A stretch of DNA of 64,000 nt from Psychrobacter frigidicola (GTDB taxonomy: Bacteria > Pseudomonadota > Gammaproteobacteria > Pseudomonadales > Moraxellaceae), in contig NZ_VORZ01000002.1 of NCBI RefSeq assembly GCF_007997305.1, forward strand, positions 372,001-436,000, in the 5' to 3' direction. Each line of letters starts with the position of its first letter. Positions within the stretch are counted from its first letter, which is position 1. Below, one piece after another: positions 50,689 through 61,379 of this stretch. The notes beneath the pieces are model-generated. The model was not told the origin of the DNA. It saw only the letters and a list, made by a program, of their open reading frames with translations, and did not search any database. Position numbers and translations under genes: made by a program.

Positions 50689-50717
50689 AAAAGCCAAACG
50701 TTATGTTTGGCTTTTTT
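50689..50717 (+). terminator. Terminator after pilin copy 5
   Basis: 50689-50699 pairs with 50705-50715, loop GTTAT, then T. Confidence 0.85.
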
Positions 50718-50782
50718 ACTCTATCTAAACCAGGATTGGTATAGCGTGTGCACCGTCAGATTAACCTTGATAACTTGATATA

Positions 50783-51289
50783 ATGATTATGAATACAATC
50801 CAAAAGCGTCACCTATCGATCCAATCAGGCTTTACTCTCATTGAGCTAATGATAGGTGTTGCTATTATTGGTATTCTAGCGGCGATTGCGATTCCTCTAT
50901 ATCAAAGCTATGTTAGTAAAACTCAGACCACAAGGGTAATCAGCGAATTGGCTCAGTTGAGGTTGTCGGTAGAGGAGTGCTTGCAGACAGGTCGCACTAA
51001 GATTGGACTTGATAGTCATGAGTGCGACCCACGTGCGACAGAATCTAACCTGATAGTTGGTGGCTCGCAGGTGGGTGTGGTGTTGCCCAATAATATGGGT
51101 GTGGCACAGATGAGCAATCCGCTGACCTTGACGACCAGTATCACTGCCGTCGTGTCCACGCAAGTCACCCCGACCTTAACCGGTAAAAAAGTAGAATGGC
51201 TACGCACTAATGAAGGGTCTTGGAGCTGTAGCAGTAATATTGAGCCTGCTTATTTGCCCAAGTCATGTTCTTATAACGCTAGCTTATAG
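50783..51289 (+). CDS. Divergent type IV pilin, sixth copy
   Basis: 168 aa (or from an ATG at 50789). Leader [47 protein letters not shown] with Glu+5, but the body shares little with copies 1-5 beyond the N-helix, [12 protein letters not shown] and the C-terminal [15 protein letters not shown]ys pair. No sigma-54 box, conserved leader or good ribosome binding site. It may be a minor pilin, a decayed copy or a donor cassette. Confidence 0.82.
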   Translation: MIMNTIQKRHLSIQSGFTLIELMIGVAIIGILAAIAIPLYQSYVSKTQTTRVISELAQLRLSVEECLQTGRTKIGLDSHECDPRATESNLIVGGSQVGVVLPNNMGVAQMSNPLTLTTSITAVVSTQVTPTLTGKKVEWLRTNEGSWSCSSNIEPAYLPKSCSYNASL

Positions 51290-51324
51290 TTTCATCACTT
51301 AGAATTATAAATCAGTTGTAGACC

Positions 51325-51379
51325 AGACAAATAAAAACCACCTAATAGCATAATGCTATTAGGTGGTTTTTATTTGTCT
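51325..51379. terminator. 27-bp palindromic bidirectional terminator between the pilin array and fdxA
   Basis: Arms 51325-51351 and 51353-51379 are perfect reverse complements. A/T tracts flank a CCACCTAATAGCAT core, serving the convergent pilin (+) and fdxA (-). Confidence 0.9.
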
Positions 51380-51405
51380 TAAGACGTTAAGCTGTTTTAA
51401 ATCTA

Positions 51406-51729
51406 CTACTTCTCAAGATACTGCAATTTATCCTCAACACCATCCCACTTTTCAGCGTCTGGCAGACTGTCTTTCATCTCAGTAATGTTTGGCCATTTTT
51501 GTGCCAACTCTTCATTAAGTCCGATATAGATTTCTTGCCCTTTCGGTACTTCGTCTTCTGAGAATATCGCATTGGCAGGGCATTCAGGCTCGCATAGCGC
51601 GCAGTCGATGCACTCATCAGGATCGATGACGAGGAAGTTAGGCCCTTCATAAAAGCAGTCCACAGGGCAGACTTCCACACAGTCGGTGTGCTTGCAAAGG
51701 ATGCAGTTATCTGTAACGACAAAGGTCAT
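51406..51729 (-). CDS. fdxA: Ferredoxin FdxA (7Fe-8S type)
   Basis: 107 aa. N-terminal [18 protein letters not shown] and central [12 protein letters not shown] give the Cys pattern for one [3Fe-4S] and one [4Fe-4S] cluster, as in Azotobacter-type FdxA. The length and C-terminal extension match. Soluble electron carrier; partner not known. Often near mutS in related Gammaproteobacteria, as here. Confidence 0.95.
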   Translation of the reverse strand: MTFVVTDNCILCKHTDCVEVCPVDCFYEGPNFLVIDPDECIDCALCEPECPANAIFSEDEVPKGQEIYIGLNEELAQKWPNITEMKDSLPDAEKWDGVEDKLQYLEK

Positions 51730-51874
51730 GGCGGTGGCTACCTGTGGTTGATTCGGCGTATAAAAATAGCTGAAAATGGGTTTAAATAAACAAAAAAAAC
51801 ATTTAAATAAATAAAAGTATTTAATTAAAAATAAAGCGTATTTTAGCGCCTTTACGTCTATTTAACAAACCCCT

Positions 51875-54800
51875 TTAGCGATTAATGAGTTGTTTAAGCG
51901 TATAAAGCATATCTAAAGCTTGTTTGGGCGTTAAACTGTCAGGATCAACGTCATTAAGCTTATCATAAACGCTAAGCAATTGTTTTTGTTGCTGATTATA
52001 GTCTGAGCTATTACTTTGAACGCTGGCATGAGCCGTACTGCTAGTCATATTATCGTCCATTATAGACTGACGTTTATCCTTTCTTGACTTAGCTAAGTCA
52101 GTTTTGTCATCAGCAGCGGGTATGTTATCGGTGTTTAAGGTCTCGTGCAAATAGCGTTTGGCATCATTCAGCACTTGAGCGGGTATGCCTGCCATCTTCG
52201 CCACATGCAGGCCAAAACTAGAGCTTGCTGCACCGTCCCTGATTTGATGCAACAGCAATAATTGCCCGTCGATATCGCTTGCGGCGACGTGAACATTACG
52301 AATGCCGCTAGTGTTATTCTTATTATGAAGGTTGCTATTAGGGGTCTGTGCCAATTGGGTCAGCTCAAAATAATGGGTGGCAAATAAGGTCAGGCAGCCA
52401 ATCTCTAACAGCCGATTAACACAGGCATGAGCAATTGCTAAGCCGTCCGTGGTTGCCGTACCACGTCCAACTTCGTCCATCAGCACTAAGGATTTATCGG
52501 TCGCAAGGTTAAGAATATTGGCGGTCTCAATCATCTCGACCATAAAGGTCGACTTACCACCGGCAAGGTCATCCGCTGAACCAATGCGGGTAAAGATACG
52601 ATCGATATCACCAATACGCGCCTGCGCTGCTGGGACAAAGCTACCACAATGCGCAAGCAGAACTATCAGCGCAGTTTGGCGCATATAGGTGGACTTACCG
52701 CCCATATTAGGGCCAGTAATAATCATTAGGCGTTCAGGGTGTGCCAAGCTACCAAGCTGACAGTCGTTGGCAACGAACGTGCTTTTATGGCTAGCATTGC
52801 TACTGTTGGTTGCGTTGAGCGCTGCTTCTACCACCACATGGCGACCGGCGCTAATATCTATGTTGGCTAAACTACCGTCATCTGCACCATTAGTCATGAC
52901 CGGACGTTGCCAGTTATAGACACATGCCAGTTGCGCCCAATTGCTCAAGACGTCTATCTGGGCGATAGTGGCGCTCAACTGTTGCAGTTCTGACAAGTGG
53001 CTACTTAAAGTAGTGAGGATTTGTTGATAAAGCTGCTTTTCACGTGCGAGTGCTAAGGTCTGCGCGCTTAAATATTCGGTTTCAACTTCTTTTAGCTCGT
53101 CCGTGATAAAGCGTTCGCTGTTTTTAAGGGTTTGCCGACGGATGAAGTGGCTGGGCGCATTCTTAGCCTGCGTTTTTGGTAGCTCAAAATAAAAGCCACT
53201 GACTTTATTAAAGCCTACTTTTAGGCTGGGAAGTTGGTGCGCTTGGCGGGTGCGCTCTGCCATGTCATCAAGCGTGGCTTGGATATTATCATGGAGGTGG
53301 GTTAGGCGATCAAACTCGCTATCAAATCCTGCTGCGAGCATACCACCATCGCGGATATGCGCGGGCGGTTCTAAAATAATCGCACACTCAATCAAGTCAG
53401 CGACCGCTTGGACGGCAGGCAGCTGCGCGGGTAACTGCTGCATAAGCATTGGTAATAATCCTGCGTGTTCAGCGACAATCCCTGCTTGCGTGAGTAGGGC
53501 AGTCAACTGATTACTACTAATAATTCCATCAGCCAGTTTGCGTAAGTCACGCGGCTTGGCGCTCATCAGCCCAATACGACTACTAATACGCTCAATATCG
53601 CCGATAGTGTTTAGGGTCTCGCGTAGGCGTGTGACTACCGTATTATTTAAATTGTTGTCTACATTATTATCAGGATTATTTAGGGTATTAGCATTTTGCA
53701 AAAGGCTGGCAATCGCATCTAAGCGCTGATTGATACGTGCAGGTTGACGTAATGGACGCTTCATTTGCTGCATTAATAGACGCTTGCCCATTGGCGTTTT
53801 GCAATGGTTCAGTACCGATATTAATGAGGTGCCATTGGCGCTGACTGGCGTAAACAGCTCAAGGTTTTGCTGGCTATTGGCATCAATAATAAGGTAGTCG
53901 TCATTATGCTCAACGATGAGTTGATTCACTTGTGGCACATGACGCTGCTGGGTTTGCTGAGCGTAGTGAATCAGGGCGGCGCAGCTGGTCTGGCTCAGCG
54001 TGGTATCGGCAATCCCTAACCCGTCTAAACGCTGTACTTCGAACTGTTGGCATAAAGTTGCGCTGGCATGATCGGGGTGGAAGTCATTGGCTGCCACTTC
54101 GATAATAGGGCAATCGAGCTGCGTCCTTAGCCATAACAGCCATTCCTCAGTTATGGCTTCGCTGACGATACATTCACTGGGTGCAAAGCGTGCCAAGACG
54201 GTGAGCATTTGCGCTTGTAGGTTTTCGATAGGGCTATTAGTACCGTCAGCATTGGTTTTATTATCCGCACGTAGCGTTTGCGTGGTTAATGTTCCTACTG
54301 CCAAGTTCATTTGACTGACTGCGGCTTGGAGAGGCTGATTACTGTTACCTTTGGGCATCGCAATATCAATGGCGACCACCGTAGGCGTATGGTTGGGCGC
54401 AATCAGCGCATCATCGGTGATCGTCCCTGCAGTGAGGGTTTTGACCACTTCACGACGCATAATGGTGGGCGGTTTGGCTTTGCTGTTTTTAGATTGAGTG
54501 TTGTTTTTAAAACTGTTGTCTTTTTTACTTTTCTCGCCCATGACTGGCATGGTGGCAGAGGTTTCGTCGATTTGCTCACACACGACGACTGTTTGACCAG
54601 CGGCAATCAGCCGTGCCATATAGCTGTCCGCAGCATGAAACGGTACGCCTGCCATCGCAATCGTATTACCCGCTTTATCCGTCCCACGGCGCGTTAGAGT
54701 AATATCTAACAGTTGCGCGGCACGCTTAGCGTCATCAAAAAATAGCTCATAAAAGTCGCCCATCCGATACAATAAAAGCGCATTAGGATAGTTAACTTTC

Positions 54801-54943
54801 ATGGTCAAATATTGCACCATCATAGGGGTATGATCGGCTAAATCATAAACAGCATCGCCTATTATCAATGTCTCACTTAAGTTTTGTTTTGATGAATTAG
54901 GGTTTAAGAAAAGATTGTTTTGAATAGCAGGCTGAACAGTCAT
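51875..54943 (-). CDS. mutS: DNA mismatch repair protein MutS
   Basis: 1022 aa, longer than E. coli MutS (853 aa). Mismatch-binding N-domain with [15 protein letters not shown], holding the Phe-x-Glu mismatch wedge. ATPase domain with Walker [10 protein letters not shown] (about 744), Walker [23 protein letters not shown] (about 815) and a helix-turn-helix region. The extra length comes from polar insertions, including a [18 protein letters not shown] stretch near 145-160, Asn-rich loops and a long region before the C-terminal end. It recognises mispairs and starts repair with MutL. Divergent from secA. Confidence 0.96.
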   Translation of the reverse strand: MTVQPAIQNNLFLNPNSSKQNLSETLIIGDAVYDLADHTPMMVQYLTMKVNYPNALLLYRMGDFYELFFDDAKRAAQLLDITLTRRGTDKAGNTIAMAGVPFHAADSYMARLIAAGQTVVVCEQIDETSATMPVMGEKSKKDNSFKNNTQSKNSKAKPPTIMRREVVKTLTAGTITDDALIAPNHTPTVVAIDIAMPKGNSNQPLQAAVSQMNLAVGTLTTQTLRADNKTNADGTNSPIENLQAQMLTVLARFAPSECIVSEAITEEWLLWLRTQLDCPIIEVAANDFHPDHASATLCQQFEVQRLDGLGIADTTLSQTSCAALIHYAQQTQQRHVPQVNQLIVEHNDDYLIIDANSQQNLELFTPVSANGTSLISVLNHCKTPMGKRLLMQQMKRPLRQPARINQRLDAIASLLQNANTLNNPDNNVDNNLNNTVVTRLRETLNTIGDIERISSRIGLMSAKPRDLRKLADGIISSNQLTALLTQAGIVAEHAGLLPMLMQQLPAQLPAVQAVADLIECAIILEPPAHIRDGGMLAAGFDSEFDRLTHLHDNIQATLDDMAERTRQAHQLPSLKVGFNKVSGFYFELPKTQAKNAPSHFIRRQTLKNSERFITDELKEVETEYLSAQTLALAREKQLYQQILTTLSSHLSELQQLSATIAQIDVLSNWAQLACVYNWQRPVMTNGADDGSLANIDISAGRHVVVEAALNATNSSNASHKSTFVANDCQLGSLAHPERLMIITGPNMGGKSTYMRQTALIVLLAHCGSFVPAAQARIGDIDRIFTRIGSADDLAGGKSTFMVEMIETANILNLATDKSLVLMDEVGRGTATTDGLAIAHACVNRLLEIGCLTLFATHYFELTQLAQTPNSNLHNKNNTSGIRNVHVAASDIDGQLLLLHQIRDGAASSSFGLHVAKMAGIPAQVLNDAKRYLHETLNTDNIPAADDKTDLAKSRKDKRQSIMDDNMTSSTAHASVQSNSSDYNQQQKQLLSVYDKLNDVDPDSLTPKQALDMLYTLKQLINR

Positions 54944-55286
54944 GCAGGTCTCTTATCGTTTTTAAAGGGGCAATACCTTAAAGAAAATTATGGATATAAA
55001 ATAATACTGGGTCATCAAGGCGTAAAAACAGCCAAATAATAATAAAAAATAGAGGCAGAATTGCTGCTATTTTAACATGACTGTTACCCTTTTAACGCAG
55101 GCAAATAACTGCTGATTGCCCTTGTATCCATCCGCCGCATAACCATATATAATATCGACACACTTAATTGGGCGATACTTGATTAGGTAGTACTTAGTCG
55201 GGTGATGAAGTCGGGTAATGAAAGGACGGCAGGCTCGCCTATATTGACTTTGCTGATTATCGAATATTTCCATAGGTTAAAAAATT
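54944..55286. other. Divergent intergenic region between mutS and secA
   Basis: No gene seen. TATAAT at 55148-55153 is a possible -10 for secA, with no good -35. Degenerate 15-bp repeats follow it (listed separately). Confidence 0.4.
55163..55220. repeat. Degenerate 15-bp tandem repeats in the secA 5' region
   Basis: Units 55163-55177, 55178-55192, 55193-55207 and 55208-55220 share the pattern CTTrrTyGGGygrTr with variation. They lie in the probable 5' leader of secA. Confidence 0.55.
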
Positions 55287-58127
55287 ATGTTATCAAAGAT
55301 TGTAGGTAGTGTGGTTGGCACCAAAAATGACCGCGAACTGAAGCGCATGCGTAAGGTGGTCAGCAAAATTAACGCGCAAGAGGCGGTGGTACAAGCCTTA
55401 TCTGATGAGCAACTGCAACAAAAGACGCAAGCCTTTAAAGACCGTTTTCAAAACGGCGAGAGCTTAGACGCGTTATTACCAGAAGCGTTTGCCGTCTGCC
55501 GTGAGGCGTCTTTGCGCGTCAACGGCATGCGTCACTATGACGTGCAGCTTATCGGTGGTATCACCCTGCATGAAGGAAAAATTGCCGAGATGAAGACCGG
55601 TGAGGGTAAAACCTTGATGGCGACATTGGCAATGTATCTGAATGCCATTAGTGGTAAAGGCGTGCATCTGGTGACGGTCAATGACTATTTGGCGGCGCGT
55701 GATGCGGAACTAAACCGTCCCTTATTTGCCTTTTTAGGATTGACCGTTGGGGTGATTTATTCGCAGCAGCCGGGACAAGAAAAAGTCGATGCCTATCAAG
55801 CGGACATCACTTACGGTACCAACAACGAATACGGCTTTGATTATCTGCGCGATAATATGGTCTTTAGCTTAGGCGAGAAAAAGCAGCGCCCGCTGAATTT
55901 TTGTATTATTGATGAGATTGACTCTATCCTTATTGATGAAGCACGCACGCCACTGATTATCTCAGGGCAAGCGGAAGACTCATCGCGGATGTACGCGTTA
56001 ATTAATACCATTATTCCGGTACTGATTCGCTCAAAAGATGAAGAAGCCAATAAGAATAATGAAGAAGAAGATTTTTGGATTGACGAAAAGAACCGCCAGA
56101 TTGAGATTAGTGAAAAAGGCTACGAGAAAATCGAGCGTTTCTTAATAGAAGTCGGCGAACTTGGCGAACAAGAAAGTCTCTATAGCCCAAGCCGTCTGCC
56201 ACTATTGGCACACGTGCAAGCCGCTATTCGTGCCCATCACGTGTTTGTCAAAAACGTCCATTATATCGTTGATGATGGCGAAGTGGTCATCGTGGATGAA
56301 AATACGGGTCGTACTATGCCCGGTCGCCGCTGGTCAGAAGGCTTACACCAAGCGGTAGAGGCCAAAGAAGGTGTTGAGATTCAAGCGGAAAACCAAACCC
56401 TTGCGACCACCACTTTTCAGAACTTTTTCCGTCTGTATGATAAGTTATCCGGCATGACGGGTACGGCAGATACTGAAGCCGCAGAATTTAAATCAACGTA
56501 TGATTTGGACGTGATTGTTATTCCAACCCATGAGCCGATTGCGCGGGTGGATTTGGAAGACCAGATTTTCTTAACCAAATTGGGTAAATATCAAGGTATC
56601 ATCCGCGAGATTAAAGAGATTCAGGCAAAAGGCGCACCAGTACTTGTTGGTACAGCGACGATCGAAGCCAGTGAAGAACTGTCCTATTTGCTCGACCAAG
56701 AAGGCGTCAAACACAACGTCTTGAACGCCAAGCAGCATGAGCGCGAAGCCGAAATTATTGCCCAAGCAGGCAGTCCAAAAGCGGTGACTATTGCCACCAA
56801 TATGGCAGGTCGTGGGACGGATATTATCTTGGGTGGTAACTGGCAGTCGTTTATTGAAGACATCGAATCTGTCAGCCCTGATGAGATGGCACGCCTGAGA
56901 GCCGAATGGCAAGTCAAGCATGATGAAGTGGTCGCGGCAGGTGGCTTGCATATCGTTGGCTCTGAGCGCCATGAATCTCGCCGTATTGATAATCAGCTGC
57001 GTGGTCGTGCCGGTCGTCAAGGTGACCCCGGTATGTCGCGCTTCTTTTTATCGCTCGAAGATGACCTAATGCGTATCTTTGCCGGTGACCGCGTGGTCAA
57101 TATGATGCGCGCGATGGGTCTCAAAGAAGATGAAGCCATTGAGCATAAAATGGTCTCAAGATCGATTGAGAATGCGCAAGGTAAGGTTGAAAGCCGTGAC
57201 TTTGATGCTCGTAAGAACTTGCTAAAATATGATGATGTGGCAAACGACCAGCGTAAAGTTATCTATGGTCAGCGCGATGACTTACTGGCGGATATGGATT
57301 TGCTAGAAGCCATTAGAGTGATGCATAATGACGTTTATAACGCCATGATTAACCAGTTTATTCCGCCAGGCTCTGTTGATGATCAATGGAATATTGATGC
57401 GTTAGAGGATGAGCTGGAAAACGAATTTAAGTTATATATGCCGATCAATGATTGGCTGGATGAAGACCGTCGTCTGGACGAAGAAGGATTGCGCACTAAG
57501 ATAATTAACACCGCGCTTGAGCATTATCATGGTCGCCGTGAACAAATGGGCGAGCAAAGTGCTGCCCAACTTGAGCGTCATTTTATGCTGCAAAGTCTTG
57601 ATAAGCACTGGAAAGATCATTTAACGCAAATGGATCAGCTGCGTAAAGGTATTCACCTGCGAGGTTATGCACAAAAGAACCCAGAGCAAGAATATAAACG
57701 CGAGTCATTTGAGCTGTTCCAAATGATGCTCGGCGCCATTAAATCCGAGACGGTACAAGATTTATCGCGCGTACATATCCCAACCAAAGAAGAGTTAGAG
57801 GCGTTAGAGGCGCAGCAACGCGAGGATGCAGCGCAGATGCAAATGCAATTTGAGCACAGTGATGTGGCAAACTTAGCTGGCGAATCGCAGCCAGAACCGC
57901 GCCATCCAAACTTACAAGCGCAAAGCCCACATGCTCAAAACCAAGACGCCCGTGCCAACGGTCAGATGCGAGTTAACCTTAGTAGTGAGACTGCTTTAAA
58001 TACGAATGTTACCGCTGAGGGTGATAATGCTGAACCCAATCCTTACGCGGGTATGAATATCAGCCGCAATGCGCCCTGTCCGTGCGGCTCTGCGCTCAAA
58101 TATAAGCAATGCCACGGCAAAATATAG
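55287..58127 (+). CDS. secA: Preprotein translocase ATPase SecA
   Basis: 946 aa. Motor domain with Walker A MKTGEGKT (about 102-109), DEID...LIDEARTPL near 210, the helicase-like second domain ([43 protein letters not shown]), the scaffold domain, and a C-terminal zinc-binding [13 protein letters not shown]. It drives unfolded proteins through SecYEG. It supports export of the many signal-peptide proteins here. Divergent from mutS. No secM-like gene was found upstream. Confidence 0.98.
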   Translation: MLSKIVGSVVGTKNDRELKRMRKVVSKINAQEAVVQALSDEQLQQKTQAFKDRFQNGESLDALLPEAFAVCREASLRVNGMRHYDVQLIGGITLHEGKIAEMKTGEGKTLMATLAMYLNAISGKGVHLVTVNDYLAARDAELNRPLFAFLGLTVGVIYSQQPGQEKVDAYQADITYGTNNEYGFDYLRDNMVFSLGEKKQRPLNFCIIDEIDSILIDEARTPLIISGQAEDSSRMYALINTIIPVLIRSKDEEANKNNEEEDFWIDEKNRQIEISEKGYEKIERFLIEVGELGEQESLYSPSRLPLLAHVQAAIRAHHVFVKNVHYIVDDGEVVIVDENTGRTMPGRRWSEGLHQAVEAKEGVEIQAENQTLATTTFQNFFRLYDKLSGMTGTADTEAAEFKSTYDLDVIVIPTHEPIARVDLEDQIFLTKLGKYQGIIREIKEIQAKGAPVLVGTATIEASEELSYLLDQEGVKHNVLNAKQHEREAEIIAQAGSPKAVTIATNMAGRGTDIILGGNWQSFIEDIESVSPDEMARLRAEWQVKHDEVVAAGGLHIVGSERHESRRIDNQLRGRAGRQGDPGMSRFFLSLEDDLMRIFAGDRVVNMMRAMGLKEDEAIEHKMVSRSIENAQGKVESRDFDARKNLLKYDDVANDQRKVIYGQRDDLLADMDLLEAIRVMHNDVYNAMINQFIPPGSVDDQWNIDALEDELENEFKLYMPINDWLDEDRRLDEEGLRTKIINTALEHYHGRREQMGEQSAAQLERHFMLQSLDKHWKDHLTQMDQLRKGIHLRGYAQKNPEQEYKRESFELFQMMLGAIKSETVQDLSRVHIPTKEELEALEAQQREDAAQMQMQFEHSDVANLAGESQPEPRHPNLQAQSPHAQNQDARANGQMRVNLSSETALNTNVTAEGDNAEPNPYAGMNISRNAPCPCGSALKYKQCHGKI

Positions 58128-58175
58128 TCGTTAGTTCGTTTTTTGGTATGTTTAAATTATCCTAACAATGAAAGA

Positions 58176-58214
58176 GGTCCATCGCTGCTTAACGCTGTGG
58201 GCTTTTTTTATGGA
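58176..58214 (+). terminator. Probable terminator after secA
   Basis: GTCCATCGC near 58177 pairs imperfectly with GCTGTGGGC near 58194-58202 (one mismatch, two G-U), followed by seven T. Confidence 0.5.
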
Positions 58215-58364
58215 CAAGAGTCAGTCTGTTTTGTACTATTTATAAGCTGACATCATGCATTATTATCGTTAAAATATCTTCTGTGGTCATTGCTTACAAA
58301 TTCAGCATAGGCGTGAATCGGTGGACAGGCTATAGTATTTACCATATTAAATTAGGAGAGTGTT

Positions 58365-58883
58365 ATGAGTTTAGGGCATTTACGACCTTCCATTTTCATT
58401 ACTGGTTTGCTGGTTAGTGCAATCAGTCTTAGTGCATGTCAAAAACAACAAGAGCCGGAACCAAGTTTAGAAGACAATATCAATGCTGAAGAATCAGTTC
58501 CTATGTCAGCTGAACCCGCTGATCCTAATGTTACGGCCTTAGCAAGCGAAGATCCTACATTGAATGAAGTAGAAGACGATACGATTGCAACGGTTAATAC
58601 CGGTCTGACGCAAATGACTTATCTATGCTCGCCTACGCTAAAAGTAGAAGCTACCTATGAAGATAATCAAGTCGTGTTGGCAACTGATCAAGGTACCTTA
58701 ACTTTGGCGAAGACTAACGAGGGTACTAACCCTGAAGTTTATGAAGGGAAAACAGCACTTGATGGTAGTGAAGGTGCGACCCAATGGCGTGTAGCCCATA
58801 AAGATCGTGAGACAGGTGTGATGCGTATGGCGGGTGCCGATGACAGCAGTATAAACACCTATGAATGTAAAAAAACAGACTAG
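58365..58883 (+). CDS. Small lipoprotein, possibly MliC-like
   Basis: 172 aa. Signal peptide with lipobox LSAC, then an acidic Glu/Pro/Asp-rich linker, then a small domain with two Cys (YLCSPTL...NTYECKKTD). The spacing resembles MliC/PliC lysozyme inhibitors, but key residues cannot be matched with confidence. AGGAGAG precedes the ATG. A strong terminator follows. Confidence 0.75.
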   Translation: MSLGHLRPSIFITGLLVSAISLSACQKQQEPEPSLEDNINAEESVPMSAEPADPNVTALASEDPTLNEVEDDTIATVNTGLTQMTYLCSPTLKVEATYEDNQVVLATDQGTLTLAKTNEGTNPEVYEGKTALDGSEGATQWRVAHKDRETGVMRMAGADDSSINTYECKKTD

Positions 58884-58946
58884 CTAAAGCCGTTCTATTG
58901 CTAATACTAGTAGGTAGTCTAAAGACAGTTTTTCATAACTTAAATA

Positions 58947-58976
58947 AAAAAAAGCAACGTGAACGTTGCTTTTTTT
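58947..58976. terminator. Bidirectional terminator between the small lipoprotein and DUF2382 genes
   Basis: Arms 58947-58960 and 58963-58976 are perfect reverse complements with GCAACGT/ACGTTGC core and A/T tails. Confidence 0.9.
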
Positions 58977-59041
58977 ATGGCAATAATTTAGGTTCTAATA
59001 AAAATGTTTTATTAAATGACTAGAGCAATTCTTTATTACCA

Positions 59042-59731
59042 TTACTTTTTATTAGTACGGTTGCCCTCATGTTCTAAAAAACCTTCCTCTTTTACATCTA
59101 GCTCTTCATGTTTCAGCTCAACTTGAATATTATCCGTATGTATATGCGTGGTTTTGTTGATGTCAACTTCTTGAATAACATGAGTATCTTTCGTGATGGT
59201 TGCGACCTGTCGTGAGATCACAATCTCAATTGGTTCATCACCAATTTTAACCTGATTGCCATTAATAGTAACGACTGCATTGCTGTCTAACGAAGGTTCA
59301 ACGTGACGCAGTATATCTTGATCTTCATAATTACCCGATAGTAAGTCTTGGCTTTGGGCATCATAGTACTCAGTACGAACGACAAGATATTCTTCGACCA
59401 ACTCAATAGGCACTTCAATAGTTTTGGTACGGGCATGCTTAGTTACTGTTACTTTACCAACATCCAAGCGCTCCTTATTGATCACTGGGCGTTCTTCTAG
59501 TAACTCTAAGTGTCCGACATGACCTACTTTATTCACTGCATTAGGAGCGCTTATATTGTTTGCGATGTTGTCAGTATTTGATACATTATCATTATTTAAG
59601 ACATTAGTAGGTGCTGGTAACTTATTTTCAGCAGAATGGTCAACAAGTCTAGCAGCTTTGTTATTAGCGATGTCAGTAGGAGATAAGGCAGGATTTGTGC
59701 CTTGTTCTGTATTCATATTGTCGTTATTCAT
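59042..59731 (-). CDS. DUF2382 (YsnF/AvaK-type) domain protein
   Basis: 229 aa. An Asn-rich, probably disordered N-terminus (about 1-75) precedes the DUF2382 pattern: LELLEERPVINKERLDVGKVTVTKHARTKTIEVPIELVEEYLVV, and a second ITKDTHVIQEVDINKTTHIHTDNIQVELKHEELDVK. This domain is common in stress-tolerance proteins of bacteria and cyanobacteria; its biochemical role is unknown. AAGGACTT precedes the start. It follows a larger paralogue on the same strand. Confidence 0.85.
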   Translation of the reverse strand: MNNDNMNTEQGTNPALSPTDIANNKAARLVDHSAENKLPAPTNVLNNDNVSNTDNIANNISAPNAVNKVGHVGHLELLEERPVINKERLDVGKVTVTKHARTKTIEVPIELVEEYLVVRTEYYDAQSQDLLSGNYEDQDILRHVEPSLDSNAVVTINGNQVKIGDEPIEIVISRQVATITKDTHVIQEVDINKTTHIHTDNIQVELKHEELDVKEEGFLEHEGNRTNKK

Positions 59732-60035
59732 GGTTTAAGTCCTTTTTAAAAGAGAAGTATTATTATAAAACCACTAGTATCAAATCATTATTATAGGAGT
59801 GTGTTTCTTAGTAGAAGCCTACTAATTAACAAAAGGTGTATATGTTAAAGGTATATATTCAACGATAGGATAATCAAGAAAATCTTAACATGTTGTATTG
59901 AAATAAAAAAAGACCAGAGACAGGCTCTGGCCTTGATTCACTGAGCCTATGTATCTAGCTCACTAGCTCACTAATTACCGTCTGTATATACCTTTAAATT
60001 AAAGGTTTGATACAAGACAGTAGTAGTTTGGCTTA
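59732..60035. other. Intergenic region between the two DUF2382 genes
   Basis: About 300 bases, no gene. It holds a terminator at 59914-59930 for the upstream (right) gene and likely the promoter of the left gene. Confidence 0.4.
59914..59930 (-). terminator. Terminator after the PRC/DUF2382 gene
   Basis: CCAGAG (59914-59919) pairs with CTCTGG (59925-59930). On the minus strand a T run follows (complement of 59905-59911). Confidence 0.75.
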
Positions 60036-60884
60036 TTACATACCACGAGCGCGGCGTACATCTTCAGCAGTGATATTATCACGGTCTACGATATTGCCTT
60101 CACGGTCAACAACGTTGCCGTCACGATCGATATCAAGCTCTTCACGTTGAATAGTTTCAACGATAGTCTCAGTACGGCTTTGGGTAGTTTTGCCAACGTT
60201 TACTTCTTCTGCAACATAAGTTTCTTTACTAACGCGAGCACGTTCAGCTTCTAGCTCAACTTCGATAGTATCGCTGTTATCAGTATCACCGATGCGACGA
60301 TCAGTTGGGCGGTCTACGTTGGTACGTTCGATATGTGCATGCTCTTCTTCAAGGTTGACTTCGACATTGCGTTCTTCAGTCACTACGTGTTTACCGACTT
60401 TTACTAAACCTGCAACGATACGGTCTTTATTAACCGTTAGACGCTCTTCTAATAGCTCAAGCGTGTTCGGTGCATCGTAAGCGGTATCTTGAATTTCCAT
60501 GCGTTCTGCAACAGGGACAGTATCTGCAACAAATGCTTTACGGTCTTTTTCATGCTGTTCTTTATAGCTGTACTGATAGTCATGGTCATAAACTTCCATG
60601 GCATCAACTTGTGATTTAGTCAAACTATCAAAGAATACGTCATCACCAACGATACGGGCTAAACCTGCTGGTACTAGTACTTCTTTTGAGCTGAACCAAC
60701 CACCTGCATCAACGATTAAATAGCGGATACGGCCAGTAGTATCTTCTACTAACGCGCCTTCAATTTTACCGATTTTATCTTCGTCGACACCATAAGCAGT
60801 TTTACCTGTTGGGTCATAATAGTCGTCACCAATAAGATCACGGTGAGTAGCTTGGATATCTTGTAAGCGGACTAGTTGGCTCAT
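60036..60884 (-). CDS. PRC-barrel and DUF2382 domain stress protein
   Basis: 282 aa. An N-terminal PRC-barrel (about 1-90, IGKIEGALVEDTTGRIRYLIVDAGGWFSSKEVLVP) is followed by a DUF2382 domain (LELLEERLTVNKDRIVAGLVKVGKHVVTEERNVEV and ...ETYVAEEVNVGKTTQSRTETI). The combination is typical of bacterial stress-response proteins, sometimes surface-linked, but function is unknown. AAAGGAAT precedes the ATG. The neighbour to its left is a second DUF2382 protein without PRC. Confidence 0.88.
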   Translation of the reverse strand: MSQLVRLQDIQATHRDLIGDDYYDPTGKTAYGVDEDKIGKIEGALVEDTTGRIRYLIVDAGGWFSSKEVLVPAGLARIVGDDVFFDSLTKSQVDAMEVYDHDYQYSYKEQHEKDRKAFVADTVPVAERMEIQDTAYDAPNTLELLEERLTVNKDRIVAGLVKVGKHVVTEERNVEVNLEEEHAHIERTNVDRPTDRRIGDTDNSDTIEVELEAERARVSKETYVAEEVNVGKTTQSRTETIVETIQREELDIDRDGNVVDREGNIVDRDNITAEDVRRARGM

Positions 60885-61265
60885 TGTTGTATTCCTTTTA
60901 TATGAGTAAATGGTTATTTAATTAATAGTTAAAAGTAAAACTCAAAATAATAGCGTTAAACATTAACGCCGGTTATAAGTCTATCGTTGAATAAGAAATG
61001 GTAGGTTGGTTTTTCTAATTTCTTTTACTACCAAAAATGATTAAATACATTTCATAAAAACTGTAGTTAATCTCTGCTGCCTCAACTTGTAATTATCGTA
61101 ACACTCGATTTTTGAATGAGATATATGAGCAAGGTAGCAAAGTGTGCATGTGACGTAATCTCGTGTAATGGGCTGTAAGTTGAATAACAACGCAAGCGTA
61201 TAAGTTAACGCTTTTTTACAACAGTAAATATTATTTGCTGTTTTTGATAGGTTAAACACAAAAAA

Positions 61266-61291
61266 AACCGCACTGAGCGTTATCAGTGCGG
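61266..61291 (-). terminator. Terminator after the thiolase gene
   Basis: ACCGCACTGA (61266-61275) pairs with TCAGTGCGGT (61282-61291); on the minus strand a run of T (complement of 61259-61266) follows. Confidence 0.88.
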
Positions 61292-61379
61292 TCGTTATTA
61301 ATTCTAATAATAGGGAAGATTACGACTTCAATTAAGTAATTTTGTTTCGATAGGGCAGTATTACTAACGAGCTAACTCG

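Noticed and set aside
50779..50784. TATAAT as promoter of the sixth pilin
   Set aside because: It overlaps the start codon region, so a transcript would begin downstream of the ATG; no -35 box was found.
46891..51400. Invertible pilin locus like Moraxella tfpQ/tfpI
   Set aside because: All pilins point the same way, no invertase gene is present and no inverted gene halves were found.
54311..54697. 128-codon open frame on the plus strand
   Set aside because: Antisense to mutS; no ribosome site and no recognisable protein features.
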